From Actinophytocola oryzae (GTDB taxonomy: Bacteria; Actinomycetota; Actinomycetes; Mycobacteriales; Pseudonocardiaceae): 64,000 bases of DNA. Positions 40,230 to 47,830 of this stretch are shown in pieces. Numbering within the stretch: position 1 is the stretch's first letter; the number at the start of each line of letters is the position of its first letter. Under the pieces are notes generated by a model, which had not been told where the DNA came from, did no database searches, and saw only the letters and a program-made list of their open reading frames with translations. The stretch spans positions 62,001 to 126,000 of the forward strand of contig NZ_SOCP01000010.1 in NCBI RefSeq assembly GCF_004364325.1, read 5' to 3'. The position numbers and the translations under genes are program-made.

Positions 40230-40402
40230 CCCACACCGCCGCCGACCTGCGCCTGCTCGGCGAACTCGCGAACCTCCTCGGCAGGGCCGACCCGGTGCCA
40301 CCCGAGGTGCTCGCCGACGCCGCGGCCGCGGGACTCCGGCTGACCCGGGGCGAGCCACGCCTGGCCGACGCGCTCGACGCGGCGTGGCTCGTGCCCGTCT
40401 AG
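40226..40402 (+). CDS. Small protein coupled to the sigma factor
   Basis: This 58-residue frame starts with GTG 40226, overlapping the sigma factor stop (GTGA), and ends at TAG 40400-40402. It is rich in Ala and Leu, likely helical (TAADLRLLGELANLLGR, then VLADAAAAGLRLT), and has no Cys, so it is not a ZAS anti-sigma factor. Codon third positions are strongly GC, as in neighbours. It could be a regulator of the sigma factor or a dodecin-size accessory protein; no family was recognised. Confidence 0.65.
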   Translation: MTHTAADLRLLGELANLLGRADPVPPEVLADAAAAGLRLTRGEPRLADALDAAWLVPV

Positions 40403-40467
40403 TGCCGTGTCCAGCGGCCGCCTGGGCCGCGGAGAAACGTGCCCTCCTCGCCTGGACGCGGCACTAG
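40399..40467. terminator. Two-way terminator that contains both stop codons
   Basis: CTAGTGCCGTGTCCAG (40399-40414) and CTGGACGCGGCACTAG (40452-40467) pair over 16 bp with one G-U pair. The TAG of the small + gene (40400-40402) lies in the left arm and the TAG of the minus aminotransferase (complement of 40464-40466) in the right arm. A second stem GCGGCC/GGCCGC (40414-40430) lies in the loop. Confidence 0.7.
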
Positions 40468-41630
40468 TCTCGGGAGAGCTTGTGCAGCCGTTCCACGGCC
40501 TCGTCGATGACCTCGTCCTTCTTGCAGAACGCGAACCGGACGATGTGCCGCCACCGGTCCGGGTTGTCCGTGAACACCTGCACCGGCACGGCCGCGACGC
40601 CGATCCGCTCCGGCAGCGCCCAGCACAGCTCGGCCCCGTCCGCGAAGCCGAGCGGACGCACGTCCGCGCACACGAAGTAGGTCCCGGCGCTGGGCCGCAC
40701 CCCGAAGCCGGCCGCGGCCAGCCCGGCGGACAACCGGTCCCGCTTCGCCGCGAGGTCCTCCCGCAGCCGGGAGACCCACGCCGCCTCGTTGTCCAGCGCG
40801 TACGCCACCGCGGGCTGGAACGGCGCGCCGCCGACGAAGGTGAGGAACTGCTTGGCCGCGCGCACTGCCGAGACCAGCGGCGCCTGCGCGCACACCCAGC
40901 CGATCTTCCAGCCGGTGCAGTTGAACATCTTGCCCGCGCTGGAGATCGTGACGGTCCGCTCGGCCATGCCGGGGAACGTGCACAGCGGCGTGTGCGCCAC
41001 GCCGTCGTAGGTCATCGCCTCGTACACCTCGTCGGTGATGGCGATCAGGTCGTGCTCGACGCAGATCGCGGCAATTCCGGCCAGCTCGTCGTGCGTGAAT
41101 ACCGTGCCGGTCGGATTGTGCGGCGAATTTACGAGAATTGCTCGCGTTTTGGGTGTGACAGCTGCTTTCACGGCGTCGAGGTCGACACTGAAACGTTCTC
41201 CGTCCACCAGCGGGACGACCCGCCGGGTGGCGCCCGCGAGCGCGACCGACGCCGCGTAGGAGTCGTAGTACGGCTCGAGCAGGATCACCTCGTCGCCCGG
41301 CTCGACCAGCGCGAGCAGGGTGGCCGCGATCGCCTCGGTCGCCCCGACCGTCACCAGGACCTCGGTGTCCGGGTCGAACGTCACCCCGTAACGGGCACGC
41401 TGCGTGGCCACGGCCTCCCGCAGCTCCTGGCGGCCGGGACCCGGCGGGTACTGGTTGACGCCCTCCGCGATGGCCCGCTGGGCCGCCTCGAGCATGTCTG
41501 CCGGGCCGTCCGTGTCGGGGAAGCCCTGCCCGAGGTTCACCGCCCCGGTCCTGGTCGCGAGCGCGGTCATCTCCGCGAAGATCGTCGAGGTGAACGGGGT
41601 CAGGCGGGACACGAGCGGAGGACGGCGCAC
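40464..41630 (-). CDS. dapC: Aminotransferase, DapC/Rv0858c-like
   Basis: The 388-residue protein is a fold-type I PLP enzyme with NLGQGFPDTDGP near residue 31-42, GVNQYPPGPG, NSPHNPTGTVF near 180-190, ITDEVYEAMTY and the Schiff-base lysine in SSAGKMFNCTGWKIGW near 245-260, closing with RFAFCKKDE. The whole order is close to the Mycobacterium tuberculosis N-succinyldiaminopimelate aminotransferase as I remember it (lysine/peptidoglycan pathway); kynurenine-type aminotransferases are also close. The start is GTG 41630, or GTG 41612 six codons later. No dap gene is adjacent. It ends in the shared terminator hairpin. Confidence 0.75.
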   Translation of the reverse strand: MRRPPLVSRLTPFTSTIFAEMTALATRTGAVNLGQGFPDTDGPADMLEAAQRAIAEGVNQYPPGPGRQELREAVATQRARYGVTFDPDTEVLVTVGATEAIAATLLALVEPGDEVILLEPYYDSYAASVALAGATRRVVPLVDGERFSVDLDAVKAAVTPKTRAILVNSPHNPTGTVFTHDELAGIAAICVEHDLIAITDEVYEAMTYDGVAHTPLCTFPGMAERTVTISSAGKMFNCTGWKIGWVCAQAPLVSAVRAAKQFLTFVGGAPFQPAVAYALDNEAAWVSRLREDLAAKRDRLSAGLAAAGFGVRPSAGTYFVCADVRPLGFADGAELCWALPERIGVAAVPVQVFTDNPDRWRHIVRFAFCKKDEVIDEAVERLHKLSRD

Positions 41631-41659
41631 GGGAAGCGATCCTCGCGGACAATGGTGGG

Positions 41660-42940
41660 GTGCGGCAACTGACCGAGAGCAAGGCCATGAGCTCGCCCAT
41701 CCCGGGTGAAGCGGAGAAGAAGCGCGCTCTGCGCAAGATGAAGCTGGTAGCCCTGTCGTTCCTGGTGGGCGCTGCGGTGGTCTTCCTGGTGATGTCACTG
41801 TGGCCGGGCACACCCGCCTGGACGGGTTACGTGAAGGCCGCCGCCGAGGCGGGGATGGTCGGCGCGCTGGCCGACTGGTTCGCGGTGACGGCCCTGTTCC
41901 GCCATCCGCTGGGCCTCCCGATCCCGCACACGGCGATCATCCCGACCCGCAAGGACGCGCTCGGGGACAGCCTCGGCGAGTTCGTCGGCGCCAACTTCCT
42001 GTCCGAGCAGGTCGTCCGGGACCGGTTACGCCGGGTCGGCGTCGCGTCCAGGCTCGGCGGCTGGCTGGCCGAGCCCGCGAACGCCGATCGGGTGACCGCC
42101 GAACTGGCGACCGTCGTACGCGGCCTGGTGGCGGTGCTCCGGGACGAGGACGTCCAGGCGGTCATGGAGCAGGCCGTGGTCAAGCGTGTGCTCGCGGTGC
42201 CGTGGGGGCCGCCGCTCGGCAAGCTGATGGCAGGCGTGTTCGCGGACGGCTCGCACCACAAGCTCGTCGACCTCATGTGCGACCGCGCCTACGAGTGGGT
42301 GAAGGACAACCACACGACCGTGCTGCGCGTGGTGTCGGACCGTTCGCCGACCTGGTCGCCGAAGTTCGTCGACTCGATGGTCGCCGACAAGGTGTACGGC
42401 GAGGTGCTCTCGTTCGCGTGGCTGGTGAAGACCGACCCGAACCACCCGATGCGGCTCGCCGTCGACAAGTTCCTCGCCGAGTTCGCCTCCGACATGCAGA
42501 CCGACCCGGCCACGATGGCGCGTGCCGAGGCCGTGAAGCAGCAGGTCCTGGAGCACCCCGAGGTCCAGAACGTGATCGGCGCGACCTGGACGACGGCCAA
42601 GCGGCTGCTGCTCGACGCTGCCGAGGACCCGTCCTCCGAGCTGCGCAGGCGTGTCCACGACGGCCTGACGTCGCTCGGCCGCAAGCTGGCCGAGGACGAC
42701 AGCCTGCGTGAGAAGGTGGACAGCTGGGTCGAGGGCGCGGCCGCCTACGTCGTGCTCAACTACCGCGACGAGATCACCACGCTGATCACCGACACCGTGC
42801 AGCGCTGGGACGCGGAGGAGACCTCCCGCAAGATCGAGCTCCAGGTCGGCCGCGACCTCCAGTTCATCCGGATCAACGGCACGGTCGTCGGCTCGCTCGC
42901 CGGCCTGCTCATCTACACGGTCGCCCAGCTGCTCTTCTGA
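41660..42940 (+). CDS. DUF445 family membrane protein
   Basis: The 426-residue protein has an N-terminal transmembrane segment LVALSFLVGAAVVFLVMSLW, the DUF445 hallmark AGMVGALADWFAVTALFRHPLGLPIPHTAIIP (residues 64-95), a long helical middle and a C-terminal membrane segment NGTVVGSLAGLLIYTVAQLLF. DUF445 proteins are of unknown function; the fold suggests a membrane-tethered helical rod. The GTG 41660 gives 426 residues; ATG 41687 (MSSPIPGE) is also possible. It diverges from the aminotransferase gene with only 29 bp between, so their promoters overlap. Confidence 0.8.
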   Translation: MRQLTESKAMSSPIPGEAEKKRALRKMKLVALSFLVGAAVVFLVMSLWPGTPAWTGYVKAAAEAGMVGALADWFAVTALFRHPLGLPIPHTAIIPTRKDALGDSLGEFVGANFLSEQVVRDRLRRVGVASRLGGWLAEPANADRVTAELATVVRGLVAVLRDEDVQAVMEQAVVKRVLAVPWGPPLGKLMAGVFADGSHHKLVDLMCDRAYEWVKDNHTTVLRVVSDRSPTWSPKFVDSMVADKVYGEVLSFAWLVKTDPNHPMRLAVDKFLAEFASDMQTDPATMARAEAVKQQVLEHPEVQNVIGATWTTAKRLLLDAAEDPSSELRRRVHDGLTSLGRKLAEDDSLREKVDSWVEGAAAYVVLNYRDEITTLITDTVQRWDAEETSRKIELQVGRDLQFIRINGTVVGSLAGLLIYTVAQLLF

Positions 42941-42993
42941 CCCGAGATCCTTCTACGGGCCAGTCGGTGCAGCTCAGGCGCCTATTCTCGGGA

Positions 42994-43027
42994 TGTATAG
43001 ACTCGTTCTATACACCCCGTGTACAGT
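42994..43027 (+). promoter_or_regulatory. PadR operator and promoter
   Basis: TGTATAGA-CTCGT-TCTATACA (42994-43014) is a perfect 8-bp inverted repeat just before the PadR gene. A possible promoter is TAGACT (42998-43003), 18-bp spacer, TACAGT (43022-43027), giving a leaderless ATG at 43035. The operator covers the -35, as for self-repressing PadR proteins. Confidence 0.65.
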
Positions 43028-43034
43028 CGTCGGC

Positions 43035-43559
43035 ATGTCAATCGGGCACACCCTCCTGGGCCTGCTTGAGCGCGGGCCGAGACACGGCTACGACCTCAAG
43101 CGGGCGTACGACGAGCACTTCGGGCACGACCGGCCGCTGGCGTACGGCCAGGTCTACGCGACGCTGTCGCGCCTGCTGAAGCACGGCCTCATCGAGGAGA
43201 CGGGCGTCGAGCAGGGCGGCGGGCCGGACCGCAAGCGCTACGCGGTCACCGCGGAGGGCGTCACCGACGTCGAGAAGTGGCTCGCCACGCCGGAGAAGCC
43301 CGAGCTGTACATGCAGAGCACGCTCTACACGAAGGTCATCATCGCGCTCATGTCCGCGCGTGACGCCGAGGACGTGCTCGACACCCAACGGCACGCGCAC
43401 CTGCGCGCCATGCGTGAGCTGACCACGCGCAAGACGGCAGGCGACCTGGCCGACCAGCTGATCTGCGACCACGCGCTGTTCCACCTCGAGGCCGACCTGC
43501 GCTGGCTCGAGCTGACCGCGGCCCGGCTCGCCGACCTGCGCACACGCGTGACGCCCTGA
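43035..43559 (+). CDS. PadR family transcriptional regulator
   Basis: The 174-residue protein has the PadR winged HTH (GHTLLGLLERGPRHGYDLKRAYDEHF, YGQVYATLSRLLKHGLIEE, KRYAVTAEGV; residues 3-80) and a C-terminal Vir-type helical part. ATG 43035 was chosen as the usual S-x-x-x-x-L-L-G-L-L start follows directly; an upstream ATG (42993) would run through the operator. It precedes an ABC/FtsX exporter pair and probably represses itself and that exporter, being relieved by a toxic small molecule. Confidence 0.85.
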   Translation: MSIGHTLLGLLERGPRHGYDLKRAYDEHFGHDRPLAYGQVYATLSRLLKHGLIEETGVEQGGGPDRKRYAVTAEGVTDVEKWLATPEKPELYMQSTLYTKVIIALMSARDAEDVLDTQRHAHLRAMRELTTRKTAGDLADQLICDHALFHLEADLRWLELTAARLADLRTRVTP

Positions 43560-43585
43560 CCATCCCTGACGCGAGGACGACGACC

Positions 43586-43747
43586 ATGACCACCACTCGA
43601 TCCACCGGACGGCTCCCGATGAGCGGAGCTTCCGGAGTGAACAATCGATGTCCAGGCCGCCTCGGAGCCTGCGGGGCCGTGAGCGGAGCTTGCGAAGCGA
43701 ACCGTCGAGGGCAGCGGCGCCACGGAGCCCGCGGGGTGGCGGCATGA
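43586..43747 (+). CDS. 53-residue ORF made largely of coupling repeats
   Basis: From ATG 43586 a frame stays open through both 60-bp repeat units and ends with TGA 43745-43747, overlapping the ABC gene start by ATGA. The product is Gly/Arg/Ala/Cys-rich with no known domain. It parallels the 21-residue frame at 408-473. It more likely serves to bring ribosomes to the next start than to make a working protein. Confidence 0.4.
   Translation: MTTTRSTGRLPMSGASGVNNRCPGRLGACGAVSGACEANRRGQRRHGARGVAA
43621..43740 (+). repeat. 60-bp coupling repeat, copies B and C in tandem
   Basis: Unit B (43621-43680) and unit C (43681-43740) are in exact 60-bp register; both begin GAGCGGAGCTT and carry CGGAGCC(T/C)GCGGGG near the end. 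Together with copy A (410-469) they define a family placed directly before a start codon in each case. Confidence 0.75.
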
Positions 43748-44421
43748 CCGAGCCCCTGCTCGTCGCCACCGACGTCGTGAAGTCGTTCGGCCCGACCAAG
43801 GCGCTGGACGGCGCCTCCATGTCCGTCCGTCGTGGCGAGGTCGTGGCCGTGATGGGGCCGTCCGGGTCCGGCAAGTCGACCCTGCTGCACTGCATCGCGG
43901 GCATCATCCAGCCGGACTCCGGCACGGTGACCTACGCGGGCCAGGAGCTGTCCGCCATGCCGGACGGTCCGCGCAGCGCGCTGCGCCGCACCGACTTCGG
44001 TTTCGTGTTCCAGTTCGGGCAGCTGGTGCCCGAGCTGACGTGCCTGGAGAACGTCGCGCTGCCCATGCGGCTCGGCGGTACCCGCAGGAAGGTCGCCGAC
44101 GCCAAGGCACGCGAGTGGCTGGACCGTCTGGAGGTCGGCGACGTCGCGGACAAGCGTCCCGGCGAGGTGTCCGGCGGGCAGGGCCAGCGCGTCGCGGTCG
44201 CCCGTGCGCTGGTGACGGGCCCGAGCGTGGTGTTCGCCGACGAGCCGACCGGCGCACTCGACTCGCTCAACGGCGAGCACGTGATGCGCCTGCTCACGAG
44301 CGCCGCGAAGGACACGGGCGCCGCGGTGATCCTGGTGACGCACGAGCCCAGGGTCGCGGCGTACTCCGACCGCGAGGTGGTCGTGCGCGACGGGCACACG
44401 AGGCAGGTGGAGTTCGCGTGA
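43744..44421 (+). CDS. ABC transporter ATP-binding protein (MacB/LolD type)
   Basis: The 225-residue ATPase has Walker A GPSGSGKST (residues 39-47), Q-loop FQFGQLVPELT, signature VSGGQGQR (about 141-148) and Walker B VVFADEPTGALD (about 161-172), then VTHEPR with the switch His. The QLVPELT and GALD features match the LolD/FtsE/MacB group that works with FtsX-like permeases, and such a permease follows with a GTGA overlap. ATG 43744 follows the repeat; longer frames read into the repeat units. Likely an efflux system for an antibiotic-like or lipid substrate under the PadR regulator. Confidence 0.87.
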   Translation: MTEPLLVATDVVKSFGPTKALDGASMSVRRGEVVAVMGPSGSGKSTLLHCIAGIIQPDSGTVTYAGQELSAMPDGPRSALRRTDFGFVFQFGQLVPELTCLENVALPMRLGGTRRKVADAKAREWLDRLEVGDVADKRPGEVSGGQGQRVAVARALVTGPSVVFADEPTGALDSLNGEHVMRLLTSAAKDTGAAVILVTHEPRVAAYSDREVVVRDGHTRQVEFA

Positions 44422-46733
44422 ACGTCCGGGGGTGGGCGAGTGATCTCTCCGTGGGGGTCCGGCTGGCCGTCGGGGGTGGCCGGACCTCCATGGCGAGGCT
44501 CGCGCTCAGCGCACTGGGGATCGCGATCGCGTCGGCGGTGCTGCTGATCGCCGCGTGCGTCGGCACCATGTCCGACCACCGCACGCACCGTCTGGCCGCG
44601 AGCATGGCCCACACGGAGCCGATCGCGGGAGTGACTCCGACCTACTTCTACCGCGCGTCGACCGAGTTCGGCAACGACGACGTGATGGTGACCTACCTGT
44701 GGTCGGACCAGCCGGACTCCGTGAAGCCGAACGCACTGCCGTCATTGCCGAAGACCGGCGAGATGTACGTGTCACCCGCGCTGGCCGACCTGCTGCGCTC
44801 CGACGAGGGCAGGCTCCTGCGCCCACGCCTGCCGGAGAAGATCGTTGCCACCCTGGACCAGGACCTGGTGATCACCCCGGGTGACCTGACAGCATGGGTT
44901 GGCGCGGACAGCTCGCTGGCGGACTCGAAGTACGGGGCGCCGGTCTACGGCTTCGACGAGCCGACCGACACGGGCGCCATGGACGACCGCCTGCTCACAC
45001 TGATACTGGTCGGCTCGGTGGTGCTGCTGCTGCCGATCTTCACGTTCATCACCACGGCGAGCCGGATAGCCGGCGCGGAACGGGACCGCAGGCTGTCGGC
45101 GTTGCGGCTGGTGGGCGCCGGCTCATGGCAGGTGCGCAGGATCGCCGCGGCCGAGTCCCTGGTGAGTGCCGTGGTGGGCCTGGCGGCAGGCGCGGCGCTC
45201 TTCGTGGTGGGCCGGCAGTACGCGGACAGCTTCCCCCTGTTCGGCGTTGGTGTGTACCCGTCCGACGTGGTGCCGGACCCGGTCCTCGCGGTACTGGTGT
45301 TGATTCTGGTACCCGTGCTGTCCGTGCTGACCGCGTTGTTCGCGCTACGCCGCACCATCATCGAACCGCTGGGCGTGGTCCGCCAGAGCAGGCCGATCCG
45401 CCGTAGGGGCTGGTGGCGCCTGGCCCTTGTGGCGCTGGGCGTGGTCATGATGACCACCCAGCTCGGCGCGCAGGAGGGCACCGACACGTGGGCGGTCGCG
45501 ATCTCGGCGGGCGCGACGCTGCTGCTGGTCGGCATGCTCGTTCTGTTGCCGTGGCTCGTGGAACGGGTGGCAAACCGCATCTCGGGCGGCCCGCCGTCGT
45601 GGGTGCTGGCCATCCGCCGGCTGCAGCTGGACAGCGGCACGTCGGCGAGGGTCATCGGTGGGGTCGCGGTGGTGCTGGCAGGCATGATCGCGCTGCAGAC
45701 GATCCTGTTGTCTGTGGACGGCGCACTGGACCTGCCCGGCCAGACGAACGCCGACCCGGGCGTGGTGGAGATGACGGTGTCGCCTGACGTGGCCCCGAAG
45801 CTCCAGGAGAACCTGAGGAACGTCGACGGTGTGGAAGCGGCTCCGGTGGTGCGCAACACGGCGGCGTACAAGGTGGGCGACGAGTACACCGCCTTCAGCC
45901 TGGCCGTACTGGACTGCACAGCACTGAGACAACTGGCGCATGTGGAGACGTGCACGGACGGCGACGTCTTCCAGACGGAGAGGCAGTACCAGCCGGTGCC
46001 GGCCCCCGGAACCGAGCTGGAGTTCCGCGATTTCGGCGACACAGGTGCGGAACACGATCCAGCCAGCTACGAGGTGACGTCCCGCTGGACCGTCCCGGCC
46101 ACGGTGAAAGCCATGGACGCGGCCGAGTACACCGCCGGACTGTACGCCGCGACCTACGCGACCCCGGGAGCGATGAAGGACGCGGAAGTAGACGGCACGA
46201 GCACCGTGGTAGCCCTGGTGGGCAAGAAGGTGACAGCGACCCAGCTGGAGGAGGTCCGCAACGCGGCGGCCGACTACCGCTGGCAGAGCCGGGTGTTCTC
46301 GTACAACACGACTCCGGAGCTGAACGCGGACCAGAAGACCTTCGTGGCAATTCGCACGGGCCTCTACGCGGGCTCGGTGTTCACGTTGCTGCTGGCCGGG
46401 GTGAGCCTGCTGGTGCTGGCGTTGGAACACATCAGGGAGCGCCGCCGCCCACTGGCGATTCTGGCGGCGAGTGGCGTGCCCAGGGCCGTGCTGGCCCGGT
46501 CACTGCTGTGGCAGGTGGCTCTGCCGATAGGTCTGGGGGTGGTGATGGCCCTGGCGACGGGCATCGGTCTGGCGGCGATGATGATGCGCCTGACGGACGA
46601 GACGCTGACCATCGACTGGCCGGGCGTGACCGTGCTCTGCGGCGGCGCCCTCGCGCTGAGTCTGCTGGTGAGCGCGATGACCCTGCCGTTCCTGAACAGC
46701 GCCACCCGCCTGACGACGATCCGCACGGAATAG
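44418..46733 (+). CDS. FtsX-like ABC transporter permease
   Basis: The 771-residue protein has an N-terminal membrane segment (ALSALGIAIASAVLLIAACVG), a large outer domain, two FtsX-like membrane blocks (about residues 190-330 and 640-760) and a single-pass region between (about 420-450). This is the common architecture of large actinobacterial MacB-like permeases with eight to ten membrane helices. It starts at GTG 44418, coupled to its ATPase. A strong hairpin at 46742-46776 ends the unit. Its substrate is unknown. Confidence 0.83.
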   Translation: MNVRGWASDLSVGVRLAVGGGRTSMARLALSALGIAIASAVLLIAACVGTMSDHRTHRLAASMAHTEPIAGVTPTYFYRASTEFGNDDVMVTYLWSDQPDSVKPNALPSLPKTGEMYVSPALADLLRSDEGRLLRPRLPEKIVATLDQDLVITPGDLTAWVGADSSLADSKYGAPVYGFDEPTDTGAMDDRLLTLILVGSVVLLLPIFTFITTASRIAGAERDRRLSALRLVGAGSWQVRRIAAAESLVSAVVGLAAGAALFVVGRQYADSFPLFGVGVYPSDVVPDPVLAVLVLILVPVLSVLTALFALRRTIIEPLGVVRQSRPIRRRGWWRLALVALGVVMMTTQLGAQEGTDTWAVAISAGATLLLVGMLVLLPWLVERVANRISGGPPSWVLAIRRLQLDSGTSARVIGGVAVVLAGMIALQTILLSVDGALDLPGQTNADPGVVEMTVSPDVAPKLQENLRNVDGVEAAPVVRNTAAYKVGDEYTAFSLAVLDCTALRQLAHVETCTDGDVFQTERQYQPVPAPGTELEFRDFGDTGAEHDPASYEVTSRWTVPATVKAMDAAEYTAGLYAATYATPGAMKDAEVDGTSTVVALVGKKVTATQLEEVRNAAADYRWQSRVFSYNTTPELNADQKTFVAIRTGLYAGSVFTLLLAGVSLLVLALEHIRERRRPLAILAASGVPRAVLARSLLWQVALPIGLGVVMALATGIGLAAMMMRLTDETLTIDWPGVTVLCGGALALSLLVSAMTLPFLNSATRLTTIRTE

Positions 46734-46741
46734 GACAGCGG

Positions 46742-46776
46742 TCGGCCCGGCGACGTGTTCCGAGTCGCCGGGCCGA
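46742..46776. terminator. Two-way terminator hairpin
   Basis: TCGGCCCGGCGAC (46742-46754) and GTCGCCGGGCCGA (46764-46776) form a perfect 13-bp stem with a 9-nt loop, midway between the convergent permease and esterase genes. Confidence 0.7.
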
Positions 46777-46784
46777 GGTCCGTG

Positions 46785-47684
46785 TCAGTCGGACAGGTGC
46801 CAGGCCGTGGCCATGTACCACGCGGCGCAGACGTTCACATCGAGCACGAACGCGCCGGCCTGCCCGCACTGGGAGGGGCCCGCGCCGGGGTCGACCGGTT
46901 GCCCGTGTCCCATCCCGGTGATCGTGTACCGCTCGACCGCCACTCGGCCTCCCGTCTCGTACACCGCGTGCGGATAGCCGGCGACCGTGTCCGTTCGCGT
47001 GGGGGTCGCCGGGATGCCGTGCACGTTCGTCCACTGTTCGACCAGTTCGGTCGCGTTCGCCGGTGCCACCGTGTAGTCCGCGCTGCCCTGCCACACGCTC
47101 ACCGTCGGCCACGGGCCCGTGTACGAGTTCGCCGACCGGACGGCGTCACCCAGCGCGGCGGGTGACAGGTTCTTCCCGGGGTACATACAGGAGAACGCGT
47201 CGATCATGCTTGCCGCGCAACGGTAGGCGAGGCCCGCGACGACACCGCCGCCCGCGAACAGCTCCGGGTACGTCGCCAGCATGACGGCTGTCATCGCGCC
47301 GCCGGCCGACAGACCGGTCACGTACACCCGTTTCGGGTCCGCGCCCGTGTCCGCGACCGTCTGGCGCACCATCTGCGCCACCGACTCGGCCTCACCCTGG
47401 CCGCGTGTCGTGTCGCCGCGTTCGAACCAGTTGAAGCACCGGTTGATGTTGTTCGCCGTCTTCTGTTCCGGCATCAACACCGTGAACCGCATGCGGTCCG
47501 CCAACTCACGCCACCCTGCCGCGGTGCCGTACGCCGACGTCTGCGTGCAGCCATGGAGCGCCAGCACCACCGGGCGGCCCGAAGGCAGTCCGGACGGCAC
47601 ATACCGCACCATCCCGAGGTTCCCCGGGTTGTCCGCAACGGGACCCACGAGCGTCAACACAATTGCCATGGCCAGTCGAAACAT
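46785..47684 (-). CDS. Secreted PHB-depolymerase-type esterase
   Basis: The 299-residue protein starts with a signal peptide (MFRLAMAIVLTLVGPVA) and has the alpha/beta-hydrolase landmarks of the LpqC/PHB depolymerase family: VVLALHGCTQTSA (oxyanion side), the lipase box GLSAGG near residue 146-151 and MGHGQPVDPG near the catalytic His. Several Cys pairs suggest disulfides outside the cell. ATG 47684 has GAGG 6 nt upstream; ATG 47696 is an alternative. It diverges from another secreted hydrolase, so both may be induced together by a polyester or plant ester. Substrate is not proven. Confidence 0.8.
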   Translation of the reverse strand: MFRLAMAIVLTLVGPVADNPGNLGMVRYVPSGLPSGRPVVLALHGCTQTSAYGTAAGWRELADRMRFTVLMPEQKTANNINRCFNWFERGDTTRGQGEAESVAQMVRQTVADTGADPKRVYVTGLSAGGAMTAVMLATYPELFAGGGVVAGLAYRCAASMIDAFSCMYPGKNLSPAALGDAVRSANSYTGPWPTVSVWQGSADYTVAPANATELVEQWTNVHGIPATPTRTDTVAGYPHAVYETGGRVAVERYTITGMGHGQPVDPGAGPSQCGQAGAFVLDVNVCAAWYMATAWHLSD

Positions 47685-47830
47685 GCCGCACCTCATCGTG
47701 CTCGCTGTTTCCTTCGACGGTAAACACCGCCGCACACCGCACAGGAGGGTGCGGGCCACCACATTCGCCGACCGGATTGTGTCGGCGGAACGCATGGCCA
47801 GCGACGGGCCGCGACTCCTAACGTCGACGC

